From Pseudomonas viridiflava (GTDB lineage: Bacteria > Pseudomonadota > Gammaproteobacteria > Pseudomonadales > Pseudomonadaceae), in the NCBI RefSeq assembly GCF_900580865.1, contig NZ_UTBZ01000014.1:248001-312000 (forward strand): DNA of 64,000 nucleotides, given 5' to 3'. Positions 29,324 to 39,351 of the stretch are shown one piece after another; position 1 is the stretch's first letter; each line of letters begins with the position of its first letter. The notes below the pieces were generated by a model. That model worked only from the letters and a program-made list of their open reading frames with translations, did not search any database and was not told where the DNA came from. The translations under genes and the position numbers were made by a program.

Positions 29324-31644
29324 TACGCCTCTGCCTTCTGCCAGCCCTGCAACTGGTAACGCACCGGCAGATTGCGGATGCGCTTGCCGGTGGCGGCGAA
29401 GATCGCGTTACACAAGGCTGGAGCAATTGGCGGTACGCCCGGTTCGCCGACACCACCCAAGGGCACGTCACCCGGCGGCGTCACCAGATGCACGGCAACT
29501 TCCTTCGGCGCCAGCGACATGCGCGCCACTTCGTACATATGGAAATTGTCCTGCTGGACCTTGCCGTCCTTGAAGCTGATTTCGCCCAGTACTGCGTTGC
29601 CCAGGCCCATCACGCAGGCGCCTTCAAACTGCGAACGGATACGTTCAGGGTTGATCTGCGGCCCGCAATCCACGGCAATATCGGCCTTGTGCACGATCAG
29701 CGTACCGTCGTCCTTGACCTCGACTTCGATCACCGCCGCCACGTACGTGACAAAGCTGTAATGCACCGCCAGGCCCAGACCACGGCCCTTCGGCAGTTTG
29801 CGCCCCCAACCGGCTGCTTTCGCGGCGGTTTCCAACACGGTGCGCATGCGCCCGGTATCGATCGGATAACGCTCGGGAGACTCGCCGTAGTTCCACTCTT
29901 CGCTCAAGGTGCGCGGGTCGATCTGGCGATCCGGGCCGAGCAGTTTGATCTGGTACTTGAGCGGATCTTCGCCGGCCTTGTGCGCCAGCTCATCGACGAA
30001 ACTCTGGATCGCGAAACCATGGGGAATGTTCGACACCGAGCGATACCAGCCTACTCGCGTGTGCACGGTCGCTTCGGGGTTTTCCAGGCGCACACTGGGA
30101 ATCGCGTAGGCCATGTTGGTAAAACCCATGCCCAGCTCGAACGCCGCTTCATGGTTCATGCCCGGCGCGAACAATGCGGTGATGCTCGGTGCCACGGTCC
30201 GATGCAACCAGCCGGACGGCATGCCGTCCTTGCCGACGCCAGCCTTCAAATACTCGGCAGACACGGTGTGGAAATACGAGTTGTGGATGTCATCCTCACG
30301 CGTCCACTGCACCCGTACGGCTTTGCCGGGAAACTCTTTGGCGAGAATCGCTGCTTCAACAACGAAATCCGGCTTCGATTTGCGACCGAAACCGCCGCCA
30401 AGCAACGTGACATTAAAGGTGACATTGTCGAAAGGCAGCCCAAGACGCTCGGCAATGCGCTCGCGGGTGACTTGCGGTGCCTGACTCGGCGCCCAGGCTT
30501 CGCAGACACCATCCTTGTAACGGGCGATGGCGACCATCGGCTCCATCGGCGACTGTGCCAGATGTGGCAGATAGTAAGACGCTTCGAGCGTACTCGCGGC
30601 GCCGCTCAGGGCCTTGTCGATATCGCCGGTGTTGCGCACCACTTTGCCGGGTTTCAGCGAGGCGGCTTCCAGCTCTCTGCGATAGGCGATCGAGTCGTAA
30701 CTGGCGTTCGGGCCATCGTCCCACTCGATTTTCAGCGCTTCGCGGCCCTTGATCGCTGCCCAGGTATTGCTGGCGACGACTGCCACGCCGCCCAACGGCT
30801 GAAACTCCGAAGGCAGCGGCCGGCTTTCGATCTGTAGCACTTTAAGCACGCCGGGGATTTTCAGCGCAGCGCTGTCATCCACTGATTTGACCTTGCCGCC
30901 GTAAACCGCCGGGCGAGCGATGGTGGCGTACAACATGCCATCGAAATGCACATCGGCGCCAAACACCGCACGACCGTTGACGATGTCGGCGCCGTCGATG
31001 GCTTTGGTACCTTCTTTTCCGATGTTGCGAAACTCCGACGCCTGCTTGAGGCGCAGGCTGTCACGCGCTGGTACTGGCAACGCACTGGCCGCCGCCGCGA
31101 GTTCGCCATAGCCCAGTTCACGGCCGGACGGTTTGTGAATGATTTTATGCAACTGCGCGTGGCATTCGCCGACCGGCACTTTCCACTGCGCAGCGGCGGC
31201 CTGCTCAAGCATGGTGCGCGCCGCCGCGCCGCAACGCCGCATCGGTTCATACCAATGGCGCATGCTGCGCGAACCGTCAGTGTCCTGGTTACCGAAACGC
31301 ACCTCATCACCCGGTGCCTGCTGCACTTTGACCTGGGCCCAATCGGCTTCCAGCTCATCGGCGACGACCATGGTCAGACTGGTGCGCACACCCTGGCCCA
31401 TTTCCGAGCGGTTGCAGACCACGGTGACCGTGCCGTCAGCAGCGATGCTGACGTAGACCTTCGGATCATCGATCCAGCCATTGGGCATGCCATCGGCGCC
31501 GAACTGCTTCGGCTTGTCCTCGGCCAACGCATTCTGCCAGCCCCAACTCGCCGCCAGCACCAGCGCGCCCGTGGCGCCAACGCCTTTGAGGAAACCGCGA
31601 CGACTAAGATTGCTCAGGGCGAAATCATTCGGCAGGCGGCTCAT
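29323..31644 (-). CDS. Molybdopterin-binding subunit of a periplasmic aldehyde/N-heterocycle dehydrogenase
   Basis: Large catalytic subunit, 773 residues, of the isoquinoline 1-oxidoreductase/aldehyde dehydrogenase type. The Tat signal [19 protein letters not shown] (about residues 12-30) shows export of the folded enzyme. Cofactor-binding stretches [30 protein letters not shown] and the catalytic Glu in [15 protein letters not shown] are present. The small 2Fe-2S subunit is encoded just upstream and overlaps by 4 bases. There is no cytochrome subunit gene in the cluster, so the electron acceptor is unclear. The substrate cannot be named. Confidence 0.9.
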   Translation of the reverse strand: MSRLPNDFALSNLSRRGFLKGVGATGALVLAASWGWQNALAEDKPKQFGADGMPNGWIDDPKVYVSIAADGTVTVVCNRSEMGQGVRTSLTMVVADELEADWAQVKVQQAPGDEVRFGNQDTDGSRSMRHWYEPMRRCGAAARTMLEQAAAAQWKVPVGECHAQLHKIIHKPSGRELGYGELAAAASALPVPARDSLRLKQASEFRNIGKEGTKAIDGADIVNGRAVFGADVHFDGMLYATIARPAVYGGKVKSVDDSAALKIPGVLKVLQIESRPLPSEFQPLGGVAVVASNTWAAIKGREALKIEWDDGPNASYDSIAYRRELEAASLKPGKVVRNTGDIDKALSGAASTLEASYYLPHLAQSPMEPMVAIARYKDGVCEAWAPSQAPQVTRERIAERLGLPFDNVTFNVTLLGGGFGRKSKPDFVVEAAILAKEFPGKAVRVQWTREDDIHNSYFHTVSAEYLKAGVGKDGMPSGWLHRTVAPSITALFAPGMNHEAAFELGMGFTNMAYAIPSVRLENPEATVHTRVGWYRSVSNIPHGFAIQSFVDELAHKAGEDPLKYQIKLLGPDRQIDPRTLSEEWNYGESPERYPIDTGRMRTVLETAAKAAGWGRKLPKGRGLGLAVHYSFVTYVAAVIEVEVKDDGTLIVHKADIAVDCGPQINPERIRSQFEGACVMGLGNAVLGEISFKDGKVQQDNFHMYEVARMSLAPKEVAVHLVTPPGDVPLGGVGEPGVPPIAPALCNAIFAATGKRIRNLPVRYQLQGWQKAEA

Positions 31645-32111
31645 GCTTTGGCCTCCTTCAAGTGAGTGGACGCCTGGCGGATCGCAGTCTTGATTCGGTT
31701 GTAAGTGCCGCAGCGGCAAATGTTGCCGACCATGGCTTCTTCGATCTGCTCATCGCTGGGGTTCGGATTGGTCTTGAGCAACGCGGTGGCCGACATGATT
31801 TGCCCGCCCTGACAGAAACCGCATTGGGCGACAGCCGTGTCGAGCCAGGCTTGCTGGACGATCTGGCCAACCGGATCGGCGTGCAGGTTGTCGATGGTGG
31901 TGACGTTCTGCCCGACCACCGAGCCGATCGGCGTGATGCAGCTGCGCGCCGGCAAGCCATCGATATGAATGGTGCAAGCGCCGCACAGGCCCATGCCGCA
32001 GCCGAATTTGGTGCCGTTGTAACCGGCGACATCGCGAATCGCCCACAACAGCGGCATGTCTTCGGTGACATCGAGAGGATGGTCTTGACCGTTGAGTTTC
32101 AGGGTAGTCAT
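31641..32111 (-). CDS. 2Fe-2S subunit of the molybdenum hydroxylase
   Basis: Electron-transfer subunit of 156 residues. The plant-type cluster motif is FGCGMGLCGACTIHIDG with a later Cys (SCITPIG). The second, all-helical domain has QCGFCQGGQIM and GNICRCGTYNRIK. It has no signal peptide, so it is probably exported together with the Tat-bearing large subunit. First gene of the four-gene operon. ATG 32111 is preferred to a GTG two codons upstream. Confidence 0.92.
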   Translation of the reverse strand: MTTLKLNGQDHPLDVTEDMPLLWAIRDVAGYNGTKFGCGMGLCGACTIHIDGLPARSCITPIGSVVGQNVTTIDNLHADPVGQIVQQAWLDTAVAQCGFCQGGQIMSATALLKTNPNPSDEQIEEAMVGNICRCGTYNRIKTAIRQASTHLKEAKA

Positions 32112-32298
32112 GGGCACGCCCGCATATTTTTAGTGGTTATGGGGTCGAGCAATCTGCCGCCGGGAAATCAGCGGTGTGGTTCGCGCAGATCGACTCAGGC
32201 TGATCAGGCTCTCTTGTGCCGACGGGAACGTCTGCACCGGGCCTTTGGTGGAGCAAATGACGGTTATCGTTAGCTCGCTAAGTTAACCCAGCGTTAAC

Positions 32299-32335
32299 AA
32301 AAAAGCCCTGCACTTTTTTATCAGTGCAGGGCTTT
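32299..32335 (-). terminator. Terminator after murB
   Basis: Read leftward, AAAGCCCTGCAC and GTGCAGGGCTTT flank a 10-base loop and lead into a T run, 25 bases behind the murB stop. Confidence 0.9.
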
Positions 32336-32359
32336 GGATGGCGCTTTGAAAGCGTAGCC

Positions 32360-33379
32360 TCAATAGCGGTTAGGCTCCATTTCCAGTTCGACATTGAAAC
32401 GTTCGGCAATGTCTTTCTGGATGCGTTGCGCCAGATCGAGCAGTTGCAAACCGGTCGCCGTGCCATAGTTGACCAGCACCAGCGCCTGCAATTTATGCAC
32501 GCCGGCATCGGCCTCACGGAAACCTTTCCAGCCAGCACGCTCGATCAGCCAGCCTGCCGCCAGTTTCATCTGCCCGTCCGGTTGCGCGTAGGCGACCACA
32601 TCCGGATGCTGTTCTTTGATCTGCGCGACGACGGCCGCCGACACCAGCGGATTCTTGAAGAAACTGCCGGCATTGCCGAGTACCGCCGGGTCCGGCAGTT
32701 TTTCACTGCGGATGTTGCAGATGGCGCGGCTGACGTCACTTGGCGTCGGCTGCTCAATCCCCTGCTCGGTCAGGCGCTGGCGCACCGGGCCGTATTCCAG
32801 ATGCAGCTGCGCGACGCGGTCGAGGGTAAAACGCACGCGCAGAATCAGCCAGCGTCCCGGCTGTTGCTTGAACAGGCTGTCACGGTAAGCGAAGTTGCAC
32901 TCCTCGAGAGTGAAGTCGCGCAACTCGCCAGTCTGGCGATCCAGCGCAGTCAGCCCGGCAAACACATCCTTGATCTCGACACCGTAAGCGCCAATGTTCT
33001 GCATTGGCGCAGCGCCGACGGTGCCGGGAATCAAGCTGAGATTTTCCAGCCCGGAAAAGCCCTGCGCCAGCGTGTATTGCACAAATGGATGCCAAGGCTC
33101 GCCGGCTTCAGCTTCGATCACCACACGACTGCCGTCATCGCTGATCACGCGGATCCCGCGTGTCGCCATGCGCAGCACGAGCGCCGCAATGTCGGCAGTC
33201 AGCAAAAGATTGCTGCCACCGCCGATCACCAGCAACGGCATGTCGTGCGCGGTGGCATACGCCAGCGCTTCACGAATATCGGCATCGCTGTGAGCTTCGG
33301 CGAACAGTTGCGCGCGCACGTCGACGCCGAAACTGTTGAACGGTTTCAGGGAAACCTGCGGTTGCACCTGCAAACTCAT
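32360..33379 (-). CDS. murB: UDP-N-acetylenolpyruvoylglucosamine reductase
   Basis: Flavoenzyme that makes UDP-MurNAc, 339 residues, the E. coli-like type I form. FAD-binding stretches LLVIGGGSNLLLT and GLENLSLIPGTVGAAPMQNIGAYG are clear. The proton-donating Ser is in NAGSFFKNPLV and the C-terminal Glu region LEMEPNRY closes the protein. It overlaps the phosphatase gene by 4 bases and ends the leftward lpxK-kdsB-murB operon. Confidence 0.95.
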   Translation of the reverse strand: MSLQVQPQVSLKPFNSFGVDVRAQLFAEAHSDADIREALAYATAHDMPLLVIGGGSNLLLTADIAALVLRMATRGIRVISDDGSRVVIEAEAGEPWHPFVQYTLAQGFSGLENLSLIPGTVGAAPMQNIGAYGVEIKDVFAGLTALDRQTGELRDFTLEECNFAYRDSLFKQQPGRWLILRVRFTLDRVAQLHLEYGPVRQRLTEQGIEQPTPSDVSRAICNIRSEKLPDPAVLGNAGSFFKNPLVSAAVVAQIKEQHPDVVAYAQPDGQMKLAAGWLIERAGWKGFREADAGVHKLQALVLVNYGTATGLQLLDLAQRIQKDIAERFNVELEMEPNRY

Positions 33380-33840
33380 AACCGGCCCTTCACTTCGATC
33401 AACAGTTGCTCACAAGCGGCTTCGATCAGATCCAGCACCTGCTCGAAACCCTGATCGCCGTCGTAATACGGATCCGGTACTTCATCGACCACACCGGCAT
33501 AGCGACGCAGAAACAGGTCCAGCTCGGCTTTGCCGGTAGACGGTTGCAACGCCTTGAGGTTGCGCAGGTTGCTGTTGTCCATCGCCAGAATCAGATCATA
33601 ACTGGCGAAGTCGGCGCGGCTGACCTGCTGCGCGCGTTGCGTCGACAGGTCATAGCCGCGCACTTTGGCGGCGGCCTGGCTGCGTTTGTCCGGCGGGTTG
33701 CCGACGTGCCAGTCACCGGTGCCTGCCGAAGCCACTTCGACCTGATCCGCCAGCCCCGCTTCACGCAGTTTGTGCCGCAACACGCCTTCGGCCGTGGGCG
33801 AACGGCAAATGTTGCCCAGGCACACAAACAGAACGCGCAT
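33376..33840 (-). CDS. Low-molecular-weight protein tyrosine phosphatase
   Basis: Cysteine phosphatase of 154 residues. The P-loop VCLGNICRSPTAE follows the start directly, and the general acid is the Asp in EVPDPYYDG. Relatives in Gram-negatives often control exopolysaccharide export kinases (Wzb-type), but no such kinase lies here; the partner is unknown. ATG 33840 overlaps the kdsB stop by one base, and the gene overlaps murB by 4. Confidence 0.92.
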   Translation of the reverse strand: MRVLFVCLGNICRSPTAEGVLRHKLREAGLADQVEVASAGTGDWHVGNPPDKRSQAAAKVRGYDLSTQRAQQVSRADFASYDLILAMDNSNLRNLKALQPSTGKAELDLFLRRYAGVVDEVPDPYYDGDQGFEQVLDLIEAACEQLLIEVKGRL

Positions 33841-34604
33841 CAGGCCCCCAGCAGGCGACGAACGCGCTCGAGGTCTTCGGCGGTGTCGACACCGGTGGGC
33901 GGTGCGATCAGCGCATCGGCCACATGAATGCGTACGCCGTGCCACAGGGCACGCAGTTGCTCAAGAGATTCAGTGTTTTCCAGCCAGCACGGCCCCCAGC
34001 TCACGAAGTCGTGAAGGAACCCGGCGCGGTAGGCATAAATGCCGATGTGGCGACGGTACGGCACGCCTTCGGGCAATTGCTCGCGGCTTTTGGCAAAGGC
34101 ATCGCGCGCCCACGGTAAAGTGGCACGGCTGAAGGTCAGCGCAAGACCGTTGATGTCGCTGACGACCTTGACCACGTTCGGGTTGAACAGGGTTTCAACG
34201 TCTTCGATCGGCTCGGCCAACGTAGCCATACGCGCGTCAGTGTGAGCCGCCAGGTTGGCGGCGACCTGATCGATCACGCTTGGCGGAATCAGCGGCTCGT
34301 CGCCCTGCACGTTGACCACGATCGCGTCGGGCTCCAGACCAAGTTTCGCTGCGACTTCAGCCAGACGATCGGTGCCGGAATTATGATCTTCACGGGTCAG
34401 CACCACTTCGGCACCAAATGCTTTGCAGGCCTCGATGATGCGCGCATCGTCAGTGGCGACCACCACACGGCTCGCGCTGCTTTTGCTCGCTTGCTCCCAG
34501 ACGTGCTGGATCATCGGTTTGCCAGCGATATCCAGCAGCGGCTTGCCCGGCAGGCGGGTCGAGGCGAAACGCGACGGGATGACAACGGTGAAGGCAGTGG
34601 TCAT
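33840..34604 (-). CDS. kdsB: 3-deoxy-manno-octulosonate cytidylyltransferase
   Basis: Activates Kdo with CTP for lipopolysaccharide inner core, 254 residues. The nucleotide-binding start reads [20 protein letters not shown], followed by [25 protein letters not shown] (here [15 protein letters not shown]) and [12 protein letters not shown]. It overlaps the Trm112-like gene by 4 bases and the phosphatase gene by 1, so all are coupled. Length is normal. Confidence 0.96.
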   Translation of the reverse strand: MTTAFTVVIPSRFASTRLPGKPLLDIAGKPMIQHVWEQASKSSASRVVVATDDARIIEACKAFGAEVVLTREDHNSGTDRLAEVAAKLGLEPDAIVVNVQGDEPLIPPSVIDQVAANLAAHTDARMATLAEPIEDVETLFNPNVVKVVSDINGLALTFSRATLPWARDAFAKSREQLPEGVPYRRHIGIYAYRAGFLHDFVSWGPCWLENTESLEQLRALWHGVRIHVADALIAPPTGVDTAEDLERVRRLLGA

Positions 34605-34786
34605 TTATCCAGACGCTCCTCGGTGGTCAGGGTGCGCGCTTCGCTTTCAAGCATCACCGGGATGCCGTCGCGGATCGGATACGCCAGACCGGCGCCCTTG
34701 CTGATCAATTCGGTCTTGTCGGCGCTGAGCTTGAGCGGGCCTTTGCAGATCGGGCACGCGAGGATATCGAGCAATTTGGTGTCCAT
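34601..34786 (-). CDS. Trm112-family (YcaR-like) small protein
   Basis: Protein of 61 residues with one CxxC pair ([12 protein letters not shown]) and the fold-specific end [17 protein letters not shown]. Trm112 relatives activate methyltransferases in eukaryotes; in gamma-proteobacteria the gene sits between lpxK and kdsB and its role is unknown. ATG 34786 follows AGGGAATGTTC at good spacing; an ATG two codons upstream lies on the ribosome-binding site. Confidence 0.9.
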   Translation of the reverse strand: MDTKLLDILACPICKGPLKLSADKTELISKGAGLAYPIRDGIPVMLESEARTLTTEERLDK

Positions 34787-34808
34787 GAACATTCCCTGGT
34801 TAAAAGAG

Positions 34809-35819
34809 TTAAGGCAAAAGCCGATCGGGCAACAGGCGCATCAGCTGTGTGTCGAACCAGGCCACGAAGGCCGGCGACGGCACGGCATCGACCGCCAGAT
34901 ACCACCAGTCGGCTGCAGCGAAGGCACGGCACTTCACCGCGTCCTTTTCGGTCATCACCAATGGCAATGACGGTGTGAAATTCAAGGCCTGAACGCTGTA
35001 TTCAGCGTGGTCGGCAAACGCGTGGGGGACTGCCCGCCAGTCTAGCGCTTCGAGGGTATTGAAGAAACGTTGCGGATTGCCGATTCCGGCCACGGCGTGC
35101 ACGGCCTGCCCGGGCGGGAAATGATCGAGCGGCTTGCGCTCGCCACTGCGCAGATTGACCAGCGCGGTGGGTTGCAGACGGAAAGCGAAACCGTCGGCGC
35201 GATCTTCGGTGGCACCGTTGAACAGCACGCCGTCGACGCTTTGCAAGCGTTCGATCGGCTCGCGCAATGGCCCGGCGGGCAGGCAACGCTTGTTGCCGAG
35301 GCCGCGAGCGGCGTCAATCAGCACCAGCTCCAGATCACGCGCCAGACGATAATGCTGCATGCCGTCATCGGAGAGGATCAGGTCCAGCGGTTCACTGGCG
35401 AGCAAGGCTTTGACGGCAGCGCTGCGATCGGGGTCGATCATCAGCGGCACGCCGGTACGCTGGACGATCAGCAACGGTTCGTCTCCGGCAACGTCGGCGG
35501 TTTGATCCGCTTCAACCCGCCATGGCAATTGCGGCGGTTTGGCACCGTAGCCACGGCTGACCACGCCGACGCGCAAACCGCTGCGTCGGCAATGTTCGAT
35601 CAACCAGAGGATCATCGGCGTCTTGCCGGTGCCGCCGACGGTGATATTGCCGACCACAATCAACGGCACCGGCGGCTGATAGATTTCGCCCACACCGTCG
35701 AGAAAGCGCTGACGTTTACCGACCACCACGCGGCGATACAACATTTCCAGCGGCCGCAACAATGTCAGGGCCGGGTGCCCCTGATACCACGCGGCGAGCA
35801 AGCGATCAGACAGGCTCAT
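34809..35819 (-). CDS. lpxK: Tetraacyldisaccharide 4'-kinase LpxK
   Basis: Adds the 4'-phosphate of lipid A at the inner membrane, 336 residues. The P-loop is [13 protein letters not shown], with the family stretch VVSRGYG before it and [16 protein letters not shown] after it. MTEKDAVKC near the end is also typical. Its ATG overlaps the exbD stop as TGATG. Normal length. Confidence 0.95.
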   Translation of the reverse strand: MSLSDRLLAAWYQGHPALTLLRPLEMLYRRVVVGKRQRFLDGVGEIYQPPVPLIVVGNITVGGTGKTPMILWLIEHCRRSGLRVGVVSRGYGAKPPQLPWRVEADQTADVAGDEPLLIVQRTGVPLMIDPDRSAAVKALLASEPLDLILSDDGMQHYRLARDLELVLIDAARGLGNKRCLPAGPLREPIERLQSVDGVLFNGATEDRADGFAFRLQPTALVNLRSGERKPLDHFPPGQAVHAVAGIGNPQRFFNTLEALDWRAVPHAFADHAEYSVQALNFTPSLPLVMTEKDAVKCRAFAAADWWYLAVDAVPSPAFVAWFDTQLMRLLPDRLLP

Positions 35820-36247
35820 CAGGATTTTGGCGCTGCCTCAACCGTGGTCATGCGCAGATGGCTGAAACCGAGCTTGCCGGCCGCGTCCATGGCGGTGATC
35901 ACTGATTGATGCTGAGTCTTGCCGTCGGCACTGATCGACAACGGCATGTTGGTGTCACCGTTGGACTCTTTCTGCATGGCTTCCATCAGGGTCGCCAGAT
36001 CGTTTTTCGGCAGAATCTTGTTGTTCACCGAAAACACGCCTTCGGCGCTGATGGCGACATCCAGTTGCTTGAGCTGCTGGTCTTCGGCCGGTGAGCCGCT
36101 GACCGCTTCAGGCAGATCGACACGCAATTGGGTTTCGCGGGTAAACGTGGTGGTCACGACGAAAAACAGCAGCAGAATGAACACCACGTCGATCAGCGAC
36201 GCGAGGTTGATGTCGATGGTTTCCCGAGGCTTGCGACGGAATTTCAC
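35819..36247 (-). CDS. ExbD/TolR-family proton-channel subunit
   Basis: Inner-membrane protein of 142 residues with one membrane segment. The proton-carrying Asp sits in [19 protein letters not shown], followed by a periplasmic domain ([29 protein letters not shown]). Together with the next gene it forms a proton-driven motor of the ExbBD/TolQR type. No tonB or tolA gene is near. It overlaps exbB by 4 bases and lpxK by 1. Confidence 0.92.
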   Translation of the reverse strand: MKFRRKPRETIDINLASLIDVVFILLLFFVVTTTFTRETQLRVDLPEAVSGSPAEDQQLKQLDVAISAEGVFSVNNKILPKNDLATLMEAMQKESNGDTNMPLSISADGKTQHQSVITAMDAAGKLGFSHLRMTTVEAAPKS

Positions 36248-36879
36248 ACCCGGCCCTCGGCCAGATCGACGTCACGGTCGCCCTGCACTACTTCAACCAG
36301 TTTGATCGCTTCCTGCTCCATACCGACCACCAGTTCATCGATGCGGCGTTGCAGGAACCGGTGGAAGAACACCGCCGGAATACCAACCATCAGGCCTGCC
36401 GCAGTGGTAATCAGTGCTTTGGAGATACCACCGGCCAATACCGAGGCATTGGTGGTCATGCCGGAACCGGTGAACGCACTGAAAATATCGATCATGCCCA
36501 ACACGGTGCCCAGCAGACCCAGCAGCGGCGACATGGCGGCAATGGTGCCCAGCGCATTGACGTAGCGTTCGAGCTCGTGAATGACGCGAGCGGCGGCCTC
36601 TTCAATGCACTCTTTCATGATCTCGCGACCATGCTTGGAGTTGGCCAGACCGGCGGCGAGGATTTCCCCCAGCGGCGAATTGGCACGCAGTTCCTTGAGT
36701 TTTTCTTTATTGAGCTGTTTGTCCTTGATCCACACCCAGACCTGGCCCAGCAAATGCTCGGGGGTGACGCGACTGGCGCGCAGGGTCCACAGGCGTTCGG
36801 CGACGATCGCCATGGCCGCGATGGAGCTCAGAATGATCGGCAACATCATCCAGCCGCCGGATTTGACCAATTCCCACAC
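36244..36879 (-). CDS. ExbB/TolQ-family proton-channel subunit
   Basis: Three-segment inner-membrane protein of 211 residues. It starts at GTG 36879 (VWELVKSGGWMMLPIILSSIAA) behind GAGGGGACTGTCACT. A longer frame exists but lacks the hydrophobic start. The conserved MSPLLGLLGTVLGMIDIFSAF and LAGGISKALITTAAGLMVGIPA segments line the pore. It is expected to power an outer-membrane or envelope process by the proton gradient; placement between comEC and lpxK is conserved in Pseudomonas. Confidence 0.92.
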   Translation of the reverse strand: MWELVKSGGWMMLPIILSSIAAMAIVAERLWTLRASRVTPEHLLGQVWVWIKDKQLNKEKLKELRANSPLGEILAAGLANSKHGREIMKECIEEAAARVIHELERYVNALGTIAAMSPLLGLLGTVLGMIDIFSAFTGSGMTTNASVLAGGISKALITTAAGLMVGIPAVFFHRFLQRRIDELVVGMEQEAIKLVEVVQGDRDVDLAEGRV

Positions 36880-36980
36880 AGTGACAGTCCCCTCGAAAAA
36901 GTGCGCCACTTTACCATACCGATCCTCGATTAAGACCCGCCGCCCCGACGACCGTGATGTGGCATCCATGCTGGCACCGA

Positions 36981-39215
36981 TCAACGGGCGAGCGCAGGCG
37001 CATCGCGCCAGAAACGCCGCTGTTGGCGCATCGTCCACGGCGGTTTGAAGCGGCCCAGTTGCAGATGAATGGCGCCCTGTTCGGCGCTGTCGTAAATGCG
37101 CAGACCGAGTTTGCGGTACCGCGCCAGCACGGTCGGGTGCGGATGGCCAAATGAATTGCCGTGACCTCGCGAGATCAGCACCGACTCGGGCTTCAAGACG
37201 TTGAGCAGCGCCATTGACGATGAACTCCGGCTGCCATGGTGAGGCGATTGCAGCCAGTGCGTCGGGACGGCCAACGGACTTTCGAGCAGGACGCGTTCGG
37301 CCTGGGTATCGATGTCGCCGGTCAGCAGCAGCCGCTCGCCATTAGCCTCGATCTGCAACACACAGGAACGCTGATTGCTGTCGCGGGCGTCCGCCCATTG
37401 CCAGAGTTGAAAACGCACGCCGTCCCACTGCCATTGCTGGCCACTTGCGCAGGCTTCGGCGCTCAACGCCGCGGGCAGTCCCGCCGGGTCGCCGCTGATC
37501 ACTCGATCGACGGTCAAACCGCGCATGACCGCCAAAGCGCCACCGGCGTGATCGGCATCCGCATGACTGAGCAGCATCAGATCGAGTTTTTCCACACTCA
37601 GTTTGCGCAATGCAGGAAGCACCACACGCTCGCCGAGATCGAAATCGCCAAAGCGCGGCCCGGCGTCATACAGCAGCGTGTGATGACGCGTGCGGATCAG
37701 GATGGCCAGGCCTTGGCCGACATCAAGTTGCCAGATGTCGGCCAGTCCTTCATCCAGACGCTCGCGGGGCGGCACGACCAGCAGCCATAGCAATGGCCAG
37801 CCCAGTGCCCGCATCGGCACGCCGCGCGGCAATAGCAACAACACGGCACCGAGGCTGCCGAGCAACCAGACCCAGCCCGGCACGGCGGCGGCTGTCCATG
37901 CCGGCCACTGCCCGGCAATCACGGCCAAAGCGCGAAACAGCGCATCGATCAAACCGCCGGCCAGCCACAAAAGACCTTCACCGACATACGGCACCGGCAA
38001 CATCAAGGTGCCGAGCAAGGCCGGCGGCAACACCACGAGGCTCACCCAAGGCACTGCCAACAGGTTCGCCAACGGCCCGCTAAGACTGATCGGCAGATTC
38101 AGTGACAGCAACACCGGACACAGCCCGATGGCAATCAACCACTGCGCCCGCGTCCAGGTTTGCCACCAACGCCACGCGCCCAGCCGACCGCCAAAGGTGA
38201 AGATCAGCACCGCAACAGCCGTAAAGGACAGCCAGAAACCGGGGCGAAGGCTGGCCAGGGGATCGAATAAAAGCACCGCATTGAACGCCAGCAACAACGG
38301 CCACCACGCACCAAGATGACGAAAGCGCAGGCGCCACAACAGTACCAGCCCGACCATCACGCAGGCGCGCTGTACCGGCACGTCGAATCCGGCGAGCAGG
38401 CCATAACCGAGCGCCGCCGCGAATGCCAGACCACAGGCCCACGGCAGCCAGGGCCAGCGCAGCGGCCACAGGCCAAAGCGGGCCAATCCGGCGACCAGCA
38501 TGTACATTACCGCTGCCAGCAAGCCAATGTGCTGACCGGAAATCACCAGCAAGTGCACGGTGCCGGTGTCCTGCAAAATCTGCCAGTCCTCGCGACTGAG
38601 TCCCGAGCCATCGCCCAGCACCAGCGCCGCCAGTGCCCCGCCCCGTCCCTGTGCGTCTACCTCGAGCAAACGCTGACGAATACTGTCGCGCCAGGCCCAG
38701 CGTGCTTCGCTCAGGCGTTGGCCGTCCTTGATCGTGCCGGTGGCGCCGATGCGTTGCGCCAGCAGCCACGCCTCGTAATCGAAAGCGTCCGGATTGAGCA
38801 AACCTCCCGCACGCTTGAGCTTGACCGCCAGGCGCCAGCGCTCGCCGCTGTTGACCGCCGGCCCGCCGTACCAGGCGAGCCGCATCAGCGTTGGCAGTTT
38901 TTCGTGACGCGAGCGCGCATCAGCCAGTTCAAAACGCACCACGCCGTCGCTGTTCTGCGGCAAGCCGACGACCCGCCCTTCGAGCCAACGGGTTTCGCCA
39001 TCCAGTTCAACGGGCAACCGATCATTCAACGCCCATTGCGCAGCGACACAGGCCCAAGTGAAACCAAACAGCAAAAACGCCAACGGATAACTGCGAAACG
39101 GCAGCAGCATCAAAGCCACGACCGGTAACAACAGCAGCAACCAGACCGGCGGTAATGCCGGCATAAAAACCGCGATCAGCAAACCGACTGCGAGCGCCAT
39201 CATCCCTGTGCGCAT
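36981..39215 (-). CDS. DNA internalisation protein ComEC/Rec2
   Basis: Membrane channel for uptake of single-stranded DNA during natural transformation, 744 residues. Hydrophobic segments at the N-terminus are followed by the DUF4131 region, the competence domain with HLLVISGQHIGLLAAVMY, and a C-terminal metallo-beta-lactamase domain with LLSHADADHAGG and SPHHGSRSSSS. ATG 39215 lies behind AAGGACAGGCTT. An ATG 11 codons upstream is possible. The gene is intact, with no frameshift. Confidence 0.92.
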   Translation of the reverse strand: MRTGMMALAVGLLIAVFMPALPPVWLLLLLPVVALMLLPFRSYPLAFLLFGFTWACVAAQWALNDRLPVELDGETRWLEGRVVGLPQNSDGVVRFELADARSRHEKLPTLMRLAWYGGPAVNSGERWRLAVKLKRAGGLLNPDAFDYEAWLLAQRIGATGTIKDGQRLSEARWAWRDSIRQRLLEVDAQGRGGALAALVLGDGSGLSREDWQILQDTGTVHLLVISGQHIGLLAAVMYMLVAGLARFGLWPLRWPWLPWACGLAFAAALGYGLLAGFDVPVQRACVMVGLVLLWRLRFRHLGAWWPLLLAFNAVLLFDPLASLRPGFWLSFTAVAVLIFTFGGRLGAWRWWQTWTRAQWLIAIGLCPVLLSLNLPISLSGPLANLLAVPWVSLVVLPPALLGTLMLPVPYVGEGLLWLAGGLIDALFRALAVIAGQWPAWTAAAVPGWVWLLGSLGAVLLLLPRGVPMRALGWPLLWLLVVPPRERLDEGLADIWQLDVGQGLAILIRTRHHTLLYDAGPRFGDFDLGERVVLPALRKLSVEKLDLMLLSHADADHAGGALAVMRGLTVDRVISGDPAGLPAALSAEACASGQQWQWDGVRFQLWQWADARDSNQRSCVLQIEANGERLLLTGDIDTQAERVLLESPLAVPTHWLQSPHHGSRSSSSMALLNVLKPESVLISRGHGNSFGHPHPTVLARYRKLGLRIYDSAEQGAIHLQLGRFKPPWTMRQQRRFWRDAPALAR

Positions 39216-39351
39216 AAGCCTGTCCTTGAGAGTCCCACGCTTAGGCATAGCGGGTGTCGGGCACGACCGTCGTCAACAATTGTCACAAAGTCTGAATGGG
39301 CGCTTCGTAGAATCCAGACATACTTGCCACCTTAACCGACCGAGAAGCCTT

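Noticed and set aside
36981..39215. Natural competence locus
   Set aside because: Only comEC is here; no pilus or comF/dprA genes accompany it, and comEC is common in Pseudomonas without shown competence.
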